Below the pieces are notes generated by a model. The model made no database searches. It saw nothing but the letters and a program-made list of their open reading frames with translations, and was not told the DNA's origin. Both the position numbers and the translations under genes were made by a program. Of a stretch of 28,997 nt of DNA, positions 14,762 through 21,547 are shown one piece after another. Position 1 is the stretch's first letter. Each line of letters starts with the position of its first letter. The stretch is from assembly GCF_938045595.1 (NCBI RefSeq), contig NZ_CALIBB010000092.1, positions 1 through 28,997 of the forward strand, given 5' to 3'. This DNA comes from an uncultured Campylobacter sp. (lineage in GTDB: Bacteria; Campylobacterota; Campylobacteria; Campylobacterales; Campylobacteraceae).

Positions 14762-16195
14762 CTAAATCCGCGCAGATTTGCACATCGCAGCGATGATGGC
14801 GGCGATCGCTTCGTTTTTATTCGGCTGCATATCGTCCATGGTGTTTTCTAAAATTTTGTCTAAATTTTTCTCTACGTAGCTCGTGTCGAAAAAGCCTAGT
14901 CGAAACTCGCGCGACTTGCTGATGCTGAGCAAAAACGGAATGATCGTACGCACTCCCTCGATGCGAAACTCCTTCAGCGCGCGCTCTAGCTTATTAACGG
15001 CCAGGTCGTAGTCGGTGGTTTTGATGATGAGCTTGGCTAGAAGCGAGTCGTAAAACGGCGGAATTTTATAACCTTTGTAGATGTGGCTATCGACGCGCAC
15101 GGAAGGACCAAGTGCTGGATAATAATCGCTAACGGTGCCGGGGACCGGGGTGAAATTTTTCCAGACGTTTTCGGAGGTGATACGCGCTTCGATCGCGTAG
15201 CCGTGCGGCTTAATATCGCTTTGCTCAAGCTCTAAAATTTCGCCGTTTGCGATGCGGATCTGGCGTACGACGAGATCGACGCCCGTAACTTCCTCGGTAA
15301 TGCCGTGCTCGACCTGGATACGGGTATTCATCTCCATAAAATAGAAGTTGTTGTAATCATCAAGTAGAAATTCCACCGTGCCGACGTTTGTGTAATTCAC
15401 CGCCTTTGCCGCAGCTACCGCGGTCGTACCCATCGTCTTACGTAGATGCTCGCTTATCGAGGGGCACGGCGCAATCTCGATGATCTTTTGGTGACGGCGC
15501 TGAATCGAGCAATCGCGCTCGCAAAGATGGATAATGTTTCCATAATTGTCGCCGATGATCTGAAACTCGATGTGGCGCGGCTTGACGACGAGTTTTTCCA
15601 TAAAAATTTCATCGTTGTTAAAAAAGGTCTTCGCCTCCCTCGTGCACGAGTCGTAGGCGCTCTGCATATCTTTCTCTTCCCACACCTCGCGAATACCACG
15701 TCCGCCGCCGCCGCCGCTAGCTTTTAAAATCACGGGATAGCCGATCTCGCGCGCATATTTTTTGATCGTATCCATGCTCTCGTGATTGAGCTTTTCGGTG
15801 CCGGGCACGATCGGAATGCCGTTTTTGCGCATCAAATAGCGAGCGATGTTTTTGTTGCCCATTTTTCGGATAACGTCGGGCTTTGGACCGATAAAGATAA
15901 TGCCCGCGTCCTCGACCTCTCTTGCAAAGTCAAAATTCTCGCTCAAAAAGCCGTATCCAGGATGTATCGCATCAGCGCCACACTCTTTGGCGACTTCGAC
16001 GATCTTTTTGGCATCCAGATATCCTTTTAGCGCATCGGTGCTTACTTCGTAGGCCTCATCGGCGATTTTTACGTGCAAGCAATCGACATCGGGTTTGGTG
16101 TAGATCGCGACGCTTTTAATATGCAGATCTCTGCAGGCTCTAATGATGCGAACCGCGATCTCGCCGCGATTAGCGATAAGAATTTTACGTATCAT
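14762..16195 (-). CDS. pycA: biotin carboxylase subunit, pyruvate carboxylase subunit A type
   Basis: ATP-grasp biotin carboxylase that carboxylates a biotinyl carrier; with the PycB-type partner it makes oxaloacetate from pyruvate. Visible are RKILIANRGEIAVRIIRACR at the N-terminus, HPGYGFLSEN (78-87), the ATP loop KASGGGGGRGIR (158-169), ERDCSIQRRHQKIIEIAPCP (226-245), the metal/biotin motif EMNTRIQVEHGITEEVTG (288-305) and an extended C-terminus ending in NKNEAIAAIIAAMCKSARI, as I recall for Campylobacter/Helicobacter PycA. Length 477 compares with about 480 for Cj1037c. An acetyl-CoA carboxylase AccC is the alternative, but the length and the bpt neighbourhood favour PycA. No biotin-carrier gene is in the window. 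AGAGG precedes the ATG. Confidence 0.88.
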   Translation of the reverse strand: MIRKILIANRGEIAVRIIRACRDLHIKSVAIYTKPDVDCLHVKIADEAYEVSTDALKGYLDAKKIVEVAKECGADAIHPGYGFLSENFDFAREVEDAGIIFIGPKPDVIRKMGNKNIARYLMRKNGIPIVPGTEKLNHESMDTIKKYAREIGYPVILKASGGGGGRGIREVWEEKDMQSAYDSCTREAKTFFNNDEIFMEKLVVKPRHIEFQIIGDNYGNIIHLCERDCSIQRRHQKIIEIAPCPSISEHLRKTMGTTAVAAAKAVNYTNVGTVEFLLDDYNNFYFMEMNTRIQVEHGITEEVTGVDLVVRQIRIANGEILELEQSDIKPHGYAIEARITSENVWKNFTPVPGTVSDYYPALGPSVRVDSHIYKGYKIPPFYDSLLAKLIIKTTDYDLAVNKLERALKEFRIEGVRTIIPFLLSISKSREFRLGFFDTSYVEKNLDKILENTMDDMQPNKNEAIAAIIAAMCKSARI

Positions 16196-16234
16196 AAATA
16201 ATTGCCTCTTTTAAAGAAATACCGCAGTAATAAT

Positions 16235-16240
16235 AGTATA
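16235..16240 (-). promoter_or_regulatory. weak candidate -10 box for pycA
   Basis: The minus strand reads TATACT here, 39 bases before the pycA ATG and just after a T-rich run. There is no -35 match. Read-through from the upstream tRNA-Leu gene is an alternative. Confidence 0.3.
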
Positions 16241-16310
16241 AAAAATTTTATAGCAAGTTGAAATTTGCAAAAGGCGGTTGAAATTCCGAATAAAATTTAA
16301 AGAAGATTTA

Positions 16311-16397
16311 TGGTGCCCGAGGTCGGAATCGAACCGACACGAGGTCGCCCTCGCCAGATTTTGAGTCTGGTGCGTCTACCAATTTCACCACTCGGGC
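16311..16397 (-). tRNA. tRNA-Leu (anticodon CAA)
   Basis: On the minus strand GCCCGAG at the 5' end pairs with CTCGGGC at the 3' end, followed by discriminator A and an encoded CCA. The D-arm contains TGAAATTGGTAGAC, the anticodon stem CCAGA/TCTGG carries loop CTCAAAA (anticodon CAA, reading UUG), a class II variable arm CGAGGGCGACCTCGT follows, and the T-arm is GTCGGTTCGATTCCGAC. Total 87 bases including CCA. It sits downstream of the hup terminator; a minus-strand TATACAAT at 16420-16413 could be its promoter element. Confidence 0.97.
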
Positions 16398-16425
16398 ATT
16401 TAAAAAGTTATGATTGTATAAATTT

Positions 16426-16454
16426 AAAAGAGAAAAGCCCCGAAGACGGGGCTT
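16426..16454 (-). terminator. intrinsic terminator of hup
   Basis: AAGCCCC (16435-16441) and GGGGCTT (16448-16454) form a seven-base GC-rich stem with loop GAAGAC. On the minus strand the stem runs into TTCTCTTTT. It lies 12 bases after the hup stop. Confidence 0.88.
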
Positions 16455-16466
16455 GGAGCAAGAAAA

Positions 16467-16763
16467 TTATTTTTTCTTCTTGCCTTTTGCAGCTGCAACA
16501 GCCTCTTTTAGCTGTTTGCCGACTTTAAATTTTACTACTTTAGTAGCAGGAGATTTGTAAGTTCTGTTTGTGCCAGGAACTTTACCCTCGCGAGCTGCAC
16601 GCTCTGCAATACCGAAAGATCCGAAGCCGATGAAGCTTATGTCATCACCTTTTACCAAAAGCTCTTTGATAGCCTCAAGTGCAGAATCTACTACCTTAAC
16701 GGTATCTTTTTTAGAAAGACCTGCCTTATCGGCAACTACTTGGATAAAATCAGCTTTTTTCAT
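16467..16763 (-). CDS. hup: DNA-binding protein HU
   Basis: Histone-like nucleoid protein that bends DNA without sequence specificity. The 98-residue length is usual for Campylobacter HU. The N-terminus MKKADFIQVVADKAGLSKKD forms the helical dimerisation part; GFGSFGIAERAAREGKVPGT followed by NRTYKSPATKVVKFKVGKQL is the flexible DNA-binding arm with the bend-inducing proline region; the C-terminus ends in a lysine run. The ATG at 16763 has AAAGGATT upstream. Terminator and promoter are both visible, so it is a single-gene unit. It lies upstream of tRNA-Leu and diverges from the response regulator. Confidence 0.97.
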   Translation of the reverse strand: MKKADFIQVVADKAGLSKKDTVKVVDSALEAIKELLVKGDDISFIGFGSFGIAERAAREGKVPGTNRTYKSPATKVVKFKVGKQLKEAVAAAKGKKKK

Positions 16764-16796
16764 GCTAATCCTTTAAAATAAAGTGGTTTGGGCGGT

Positions 16797-16825
16797 ATTC
16801 TACAATAGTTTCGCAAAAAATACAA
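16797..16825 (-). promoter_or_regulatory. hup promoter overlapping a 20-base-spaced direct repeat
   Basis: On the minus strand TTGTAT (16825-16820), a 17-base spacer and TAGAAT (16802-16797). The plus-strand word TACAATAGTTT occurs at 16801-16811 and again at 16821-16831, exactly 20 bases apart, so one copy overlaps the -10 box and the other the -35 box. The repeat may be an operator. Confidence 0.6.
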
Positions 16826-17055
16826 TAGTTTTTTAAGAAAAAAACGCAAAAATCGGCAAAATTTAGCCGAATTTAGCCCAAATTCGTCAATTTTTCAGAT
16901 TTTGCTTCTTTAAATTTCAAAATTTCGCCATATTTTTGGGGCTGATTTTTGAAATTTCACCGGATTTCAAAAAATTTCAAAATTTTGCCCATCCGCGCCT
17001 CATTTTTATAAAATTTCGCCCCAGCCTGCCGCTTTAAAATATATAAACTATATTT

Positions 17056-17064
17056 TGTTATAAT
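17056..17064 (+). promoter_or_regulatory. extended -10 box for the response-regulator gene
   Basis: TGTTATAAT: an extended -10 with perfect TATAAT at 17059-17064, 25 bases before the ATG. No -35 match; AT-rich periodic sequence lies upstream. Confidence 0.7.
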
Positions 17065-17089
17065 CCGCGCAAAATTTCAAAGGCTTTTT

Positions 17090-17767
17090 ATGACTAAAAT
17101 TTTAATGATAGAGGACGATTTAGAACTCGCCGAAATTTTAAGCGAATATCTGCAACAATACGATATCGATATCACCGTCGCGGACGATCCGTTTTTGGGG
17201 CTTTCCAAGCTAAATTTAGAAAATTTCAACCTCGTGATTTTAGATCTCACGCTTCCTGGGATGGACGGGCTTGAGGTCTGCAAAGAGATCCGCAAAAACA
17301 CCGATATACCGATCATAATCTCAAGCGCCCGCCACGATCTGACCGATAAGATCAACGCTTTTGACTTCGGCGCGGACGATTATCTGCCAAAGCCCTATAA
17401 TCCGCAAGAGCTTTTAGCGCGCATCAAACGCCACATCGAGCGCTACGACATAAACTCCATCCAGCGCGCCGCAAAGCCCAAAAAAGACCTCGAAGTGGAT
17501 GATTTCCGCCACGTCATCAGCTTCAAAGGACAGCCCCTGTCGCTCACCATCGCCGAATACGACGTGCTTTCGTATCTCATCAAAAAGGAAGGCGGCGCGA
17601 TCACCCGCGAGGAGCTCATCTACAACTGCAGCTCCATAAGCGAGGAATCCTCGAGCAAAAGCATCGACGTCATCATCGGTCGCATCCGCCTAAAGCTCGG
17701 CGAAACGTCCAAGGCACCTAGCTACATCCACGCTATCCGCGGCGTAGGCTATAAGCTGATACAATGA
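17090..17767 (+). CDS. OmpR-family response regulator (ArsR/CprR-like)
   Basis: DNA-binding response regulator of 225 residues. The receiver domain (1-118) has the acidic pair D9-D10, phospho-acceptor D52 in VILDLTLPGMDG, the switch serine in IIISSAR (about 76-81) and K101 in YLPKPYNPQELLARI. The C-terminal winged helix (about 135-225) has LTIAEYDVLSYLIKKEGGAI, the recognition helix SSSKSIDVIIGRIRLKLG and IHAIRGVGYKLI. The receiver resembles the Helicobacter ArsR and Campylobacter CprR group, but I cannot separate orthologues by eye. AAGG precedes the ATG. The likely cognate kinase is next on the same strand but 496 bases away, an unusually wide gap for such a pair. Confidence 0.92.
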   Translation: MTKILMIEDDLELAEILSEYLQQYDIDITVADDPFLGLSKLNLENFNLVILDLTLPGMDGLEVCKEIRKNTDIPIIISSARHDLTDKINAFDFGADDYLPKPYNPQELLARIKRHIERYDINSIQRAAKPKKDLEVDDFRHVISFKGQPLSLTIAEYDVLSYLIKKEGGAITREELIYNCSSISEESSSKSIDVIIGRIRLKLGETSKAPSYIHAIRGVGYKLIQ

Positions 17768-17788
17768 GCGAGCCTACGCCCGGCGGGC

Positions 17789-17843
17789 GGCGCGATAAAA
17801 TTTAGCCGCTCGCGGCTCTAAATTTAATAGACACTCGCGCGGC
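17789..17843. repeat. palindromic element B
   Basis: GCGCG (17790-17794) pairs with CGCGC (17836-17840), AAATTTA (17798-17804) with TAAATTT (17819-17825), and GCCGC with GCGGC around a two-base TC loop at the centre. On the minus strand it carries CTATTAAATTTA, also found in elements A and C. Confidence 0.7.
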
Positions 17844-18073
17844 GAAACTGAAATCGCAAGTCGGTCCGCACAATTTTTCCGCTCAAATTTAAGACGCCGC
17901 AACTGAAGCGTTAAAATTTTACGATAAAATTTTGTAGTTATAAATTTAGCACGCGGTTAGATGCGCGCGGAATTTTATCGTCGAATTAGGCAAGCAATTC
18001 GGCTCTACGCGCGAGGCGAGTTATAAAAGGCAGAACCAAGGGCAGCAAGAAGAGGCAAATTTTAAAATTTAAA

Positions 18074-18138
18074 GCGGCGCGGCTATTAAATTTAAAAGCG
18101 CTCTGCTTTGCAGTAAAATTTTAAAATTTACGCGCCGC
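18074..18138. repeat. palindromic element C
   Basis: GCGGCGCG (18074-18081) pairs exactly with CGCGCCGC (18131-18138); AAATTT arms lie inside, and CTGC (18103-18106) pairs with GCAG (18110-18113) at the centre. GGCTATTAAATTTA at 18081-18094 is identical to 6082-6095 in element A, and both are followed by a CTGC..GCAGTAA centre. Confidence 0.75.
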
Positions 18139-18263
18139 GTATTTAAGACACGCCGTAAATTTAAAGCCGAGCAAGCCGCAAGCCGGTACGCGCGCCAAAG
18201 CAAAGTAAGCCCGCGGCTTACAAAGCTTTGAAATTTTAAAAATTTAAGGATCATATAAATTTA

Positions 18264-19505
18264 ATGAAAGTAAGATCGTCGATTTTTTATACCATCACGT
18301 TCATCTTCGCGCTCGCCGCCGTAGGCGTTTCGCTCGCCCTACTCTGGCTCATCGGCTACGATCAGCAAAACTACACCCGCGAGCTAAACTCCAAGTACTC
18401 CATCGTCGCGCGCGCGAACCTATATCAGATGAGCAAGCTCATCAGCGATGTCGAATACGAACGGCAGGTCGCGAATTTCGAGTTTTCGACGATCCGCGAT
18501 GAAGCCAAACGCGATGAGATCATCAAAGGCGCCGAAATTTTAGACAGTATCTCCGCAGACATCGGCTCTGCAGACATCTTGCTGTTTAAGCGTAAACACT
18601 ATCTCAAAATTACTCACGCTGGCGAGACGCGGCTTTTAAATGACAAGGAGTATCAGCCCTACCGCTACGATATTTTTAAGGCGATCTACGGCGTCATTTT
18701 GGTGATCATCCTGCTTGCGTATATCTTCATCATCCGCAAAATTCGCCCCCTTCGCAAGCTCAAACGCCAGATCGATAAATTTGCTAAAGGCGATCTTCAA
18801 ATCAAGGACGTAAGCGCGGGAAACGACGAAATTTCCGAGGTTTCGCACGCATTTTACGAGGCGGTCACGCAGATAAATAAGCTTAACGAATCGCGCCATC
18901 TGTTTTTGCGAAACATAATGCACGAGCTCAAAACCCCCATCACAAAGGGTCGCATCGCCGTTGAGATGATCGAGCACGGCAAAAATCAAGAGCGCCTCAT
19001 CTCGGTCTTTGAGCGGTTGGAGAGCCTAATCAACGAATTTGCGGCGGTCGAGCGCGCGACTGCGGGCACGGCGCTGCTCGAACGCGGAATTTTTTCAATG
19101 GATGAAATTTTAAAAGAAGCGCTCGGCATCGCGATGATCGAGCCCGGCTGCGTCACGCTGCAAAATCCGCTAGGCCTGAGCTTAAACGTAGATCTGAAGC
19201 TCTTTTGCGTCGCGGTGAAAAATTTAATCGACAACGCCGTAAAATACGCCGCAGACGGTAAAATTTTAATCCGCTTAGATGCCGAGTCGATGGACTTCAT
19301 AACGCTCGGCGAGCCGCTACAGAAGGACTTTAGCTACTACAAAGAGGCCTTCGTCAAGGGCACGAACGCCAAGCAAAGCTTCGGCCTGGGACTCTACATC
19401 GTCGATAACATCGCCAAGGCGCACGGGCTAAAATTCCTCTACCGCAGGCAGGATGAGCTAAACGTATTTTATTTTGAGGGGATCGAAAATATAGCGACGT
19501 TATGA
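18264..19505 (+). CDS. sensor histidine kinase, probable partner of the upstream response regulator
   Basis: Membrane sensor kinase of 413 residues. It has a first membrane helix (about 8-31), a periplasmic sensor loop (about 32-137) with no recognisable fold, a second helix (about 138-158), a HAMP-like linker (KIRPLRKLKRQIDKFAKGDL), and the dimerisation helix with phospho-acceptor H220 in FLRNIMHELKTPITKGRI. The ATPase part has the N box KNLIDNAVKYA (319-329) and GLGLYIV (374-380). The usual DxGxG box is replaced by ITLGEPLQKDFSYYKEAF, as I recall for ArsS/CprS-type kinases of Campylobacterota. The start has AAGGATC upstream. Its last four bases overlap the cytochrome gene. Confidence 0.9.
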   Translation: MKVRSSIFYTITFIFALAAVGVSLALLWLIGYDQQNYTRELNSKYSIVARANLYQMSKLISDVEYERQVANFEFSTIRDEAKRDEIIKGAEILDSISADIGSADILLFKRKHYLKITHAGETRLLNDKEYQPYRYDIFKAIYGVILVIILLAYIFIIRKIRPLRKLKRQIDKFAKGDLQIKDVSAGNDEISEVSHAFYEAVTQINKLNESRHLFLRNIMHELKTPITKGRIAVEMIEHGKNQERLISVFERLESLINEFAAVERATAGTALLERGIFSMDEILKEALGIAMIEPGCVTLQNPLGLSLNVDLKLFCVAVKNLIDNAVKYAADGKILIRLDAESMDFITLGEPLQKDFSYYKEAFVKGTNAKQSFGLGLYIVDNIAKAHGLKFLYRRQDELNVFYFEGIENIATL

Positions 19506-19948
19506 AATTTAAGCACATTTTTTATATTATTGCGCCAAAAATTCGAAACGAGAAGATGCGAAATTTCATATTTTTAGCGCTGTTTTTAATCGCGACCATA
19601 TTTTTTCTACCTCGCGGCGCACAAGCCGAGAGTTTTATCACCGACGAGGAGTACGGCGCGATGCTGTATAAAAACCCGCGCGGCGTGGGCTGCGATAAGT
19701 GCCACGGCGAAAAGGGCGAGGGCTCGCTGATCGCGACGTATAAAGAATTTAACCGCACCGCAGGCGCCTATTACGAGCGCGCCCTAAACGCGCCGCCGAT
19801 CAACAATCTCTCGCTTCAGGAGCTCGCCGACGGGATCAGTAGCTCGCGCGACGTGATGCCAAGCTACTTCCTGACGCAAAACGAGATCATCATCATCTAC
19901 AAATATATAAAATCGATAAATCAACCCAAAAAGAAGGAGAAAAAATGA
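19502..19948 (+). CDS. small monohaem c-type cytochrome, periplasmic
   Basis: A 148-residue exported protein with one haem c site, CDKCH (C64, C67, H68), in GVGCDKCHGEKGEGS; M119 in SSSRDVMPSYFL is the likely second axial ligand. It ends with a lysine-rich tail. The hydrophobic signal segment is FIFLALFLIATIFFLPRGAQA. From the first ATG (19502) the signal is preceded by an unusually long basic stretch; the ATG at 19556 would give a more standard signal peptide, and the true start could be either. I keep 19502 because it overlaps the kinase stop by four bases, which suggests translational coupling. The hemL start overlaps its stop by four bases. Electron partner unknown. Confidence 0.82.
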   Translation: MKFKHIFYIIAPKIRNEKMRNFIFLALFLIATIFFLPRGAQAESFITDEEYGAMLYKNPRGVGCDKCHGEKGEGSLIATYKEFNRTAGAYYERALNAPPINNLSLQELADGISSSRDVMPSYFLTQNEIIIIYKYIKSINQPKKKEKK

Positions 19949-21216
19949 ATAATCACGACGAATTTTTAGCGGCACTTAAACTTATCCCTGGCGGTGTCGA
20001 TTCGCCGGTGCGAGCATTCGGCAACGTCGGCAGCGAGCCTTTTATGGTGGATCGCGGCGAGGGCTCGTATATCTACGACGTCGAGGGCAAAAAATATCTC
20101 GACTTCGTGCAGAGCTGGGGTCCGCTCATCTTCGGTCACGCGGATGCCGACATAGAGCGCGCCGTCGTGCAAACCGCCAAAAAGGGACTAAGCTTCGGCG
20201 CATCCAGTCCGCTTGAGACGCAGCTTGCCTCGCTCGTGCTAAAAAATTTCGATTTCCTAGATAAGATCCGCTTTACCAGCAGCGGCACGGAAGCTACGAT
20301 GAGCGCGATCCGTCTTGCGCGCGCCTTTAGCGGACGAGATAAAATTTTAAAATTTGAGGGCTGCTACCACGGCCACAGCGACAGTCTACTCGTCAAAGCG
20401 GGCAGCGGCGCGAGCACCTTCGGTAACGCAAGCAGCGCGGGCGTGCCGCAGGATATCGCAAAAAACACCTACCTAGCTAGATACAACGACATACAAAGCG
20501 TAAAGGACGTCCTAGCGCAAAACGACATCGGCACGATCATCATCGAGCCGATCGCGGGGAATATGGGCCTAGTACCCGCTGATCCTAAATTTTTAACCGA
20601 GCTTCGCGCGCTGTGCGATGAGAAAAAGATCGTGCTGATAATCGACGAGGTAATGAGCGGCTTTCGCGCGAGCGAGCTAGGCAGCTACGGCGTCTACGGC
20701 GTCAGCGGCGATATGGTAACCTTCGGCAAGGTCATCGGAGGCGGCATGAGCGTGGCGGCGTTTGCGGGCAAGCGCGAAATTATGGATATGATAAGCCCGC
20801 TAGGAGCGGTGTATCAAGCGGGCACGCTAAGCGGAAACCCCGTCGCAATGGCCGCAGGCATCGCCAGCCTAAGTAAAATTTACGCTAGCAGCGGCCTTTA
20901 CGAAAGGCTCGGCGAGCTTGCCCGCAGACTTACGGACGGGCTTTGCGCCATAGCGCAGCGCCGTGGCATCGTGCTACAAACCGCCTGCGTAGGCTCGATG
21001 TTCGGCTACTTTTTTGCAGACGAAGAGGTGCGCGACTATGACGGCGCTTTGCGGGCAGACACCACGCGTTTTGCAAAATTCCACGGCGAGATGATTAAGC
21101 GCGGCGTATTTTTGGCGCCTAGTCAGTTTGAGACGGGCTTTATCTGCTCCACGATGGATGAAGCGCAGATCGACTTTGCGCTAAACGCGGCAGATGAAGC
21201 GATGGCGGCACTTTGA
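19945..21216 (+). CDS. hemL: glutamate-1-semialdehyde 2,1-aminomutase
   Basis: PLP enzyme that makes 5-aminolevulinate from glutamate-1-semialdehyde, in the C5 route of haem synthesis. The 423-residue length is standard. Visible are IPGGVDSPVRAF near the N-terminus, SWGPLIFGHA, FTSSGTEATMSAIRLAR, FEGCYHGHSDSLLVKAGSGA, the PLP aspartate region LIIDEVMSGFR, and the lysine K262 in TFGKVIGGGMSVAAFAG. AAGGAG lies six bases before the ATG. It overlaps the cytochrome gene by four bases, linking haem supply to a haem protein on the same message. Confidence 0.97.
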   Translation: MNNHDEFLAALKLIPGGVDSPVRAFGNVGSEPFMVDRGEGSYIYDVEGKKYLDFVQSWGPLIFGHADADIERAVVQTAKKGLSFGASSPLETQLASLVLKNFDFLDKIRFTSSGTEATMSAIRLARAFSGRDKILKFEGCYHGHSDSLLVKAGSGASTFGNASSAGVPQDIAKNTYLARYNDIQSVKDVLAQNDIGTIIIEPIAGNMGLVPADPKFLTELRALCDEKKIVLIIDEVMSGFRASELGSYGVYGVSGDMVTFGKVIGGGMSVAAFAGKREIMDMISPLGAVYQAGTLSGNPVAMAAGIASLSKIYASSGLYERLGELARRLTDGLCAIAQRRGIVLQTACVGSMFGYFFADEEVRDYDGALRADTTRFAKFHGEMIKRGVFLAPSQFETGFICSTMDEAQIDFALNAADEAMAAL

Positions 21217-21247
21217 GGGCTGTGTTTTAAATTTAATCGGATTTTAG

Positions 21248-21547
21248 ATGAGAGTAACGAAAAATTTAAACAAAATCGTAAAGGGCGCCTGCGACATCAG
21301 TCTAGGCATCTCAATCGTCGTAGCAATCGGCATCGGAGTAGCGATCGGACTTGGGCTGCGGCATCTCACGGGCTCGCTGCTTCTGCTCTGGTTCGGCATC
21401 GCTATCGGCATCGCAGCGGCGTTTTTAAACGTTTACCGCGCGTGCAAGGCGCTAAATTCGAGCTTAAAAGAGCTTGAAAACGATCCGAAATACAAGGCGG
21501 ATCCGAAAAATTTCGACGACGACGATGAATGGGATGAGCGGGATTGA
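21248..21547 (+). CDS. AtpZ/AtpI-like small two-helix membrane protein
   Basis: A 99-residue protein with two membrane helices (about 15-37 and 42-64) and a highly acidic tail ending DDDDEWDERD. The helix pattern, with LGISIVVAIGIGVAIGLGLR, and the small size match the AtpZ/AtpI family, which assists F0 ring assembly or Mg/Ca transport around ATP synthase. No ATP synthase gene is in the window. A gene of this type sits beside hemL in C. jejuni (Cj0852c) as I remember, so the position is conserved. The ribosome site is weak (CGGA), and it begins 31 bases after hemL. The stop overlaps the next start. Confidence 0.75.
   Translation: MRVTKNLNKIVKGACDISLGISIVVAIGIGVAIGLGLRHLTGSLLLLWFGIAIGIAAAFLNVYRACKALNSSLKELENDPKYKADPKNFDDDDEWDERD

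Larger units (their letters stand above)
16764..17089. other. 326-base divergent spacer between hup and the response regulator
   Basis: Holds the hup promoter at 16797-16825 and the response-regulator -10 at 17056-17064. Between them the sequence is a dense run of AAATTTC, AAAATTT and TTTGCC words on both strands with no open frame of interest. Confidence 0.7.
17768..18263. other. 496-base repeat-rich spacer between response regulator and kinase
   Basis: No convincing gene. It is made of alternating GC-rich words (GGCGCG, CGCGCC, GCGCGC) and AAATTT/AAAATTTTA words. It contains palindromic elements B (17789-17843) and C (18074-18138) and, at its 3' end, AAATTTTAAAAATTTAAGGATC leading to the kinase ribosome site. 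A 61-codon minus-strand frame is repeat-derived. Promoter position for the kinase is not evident. Confidence 0.7.
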
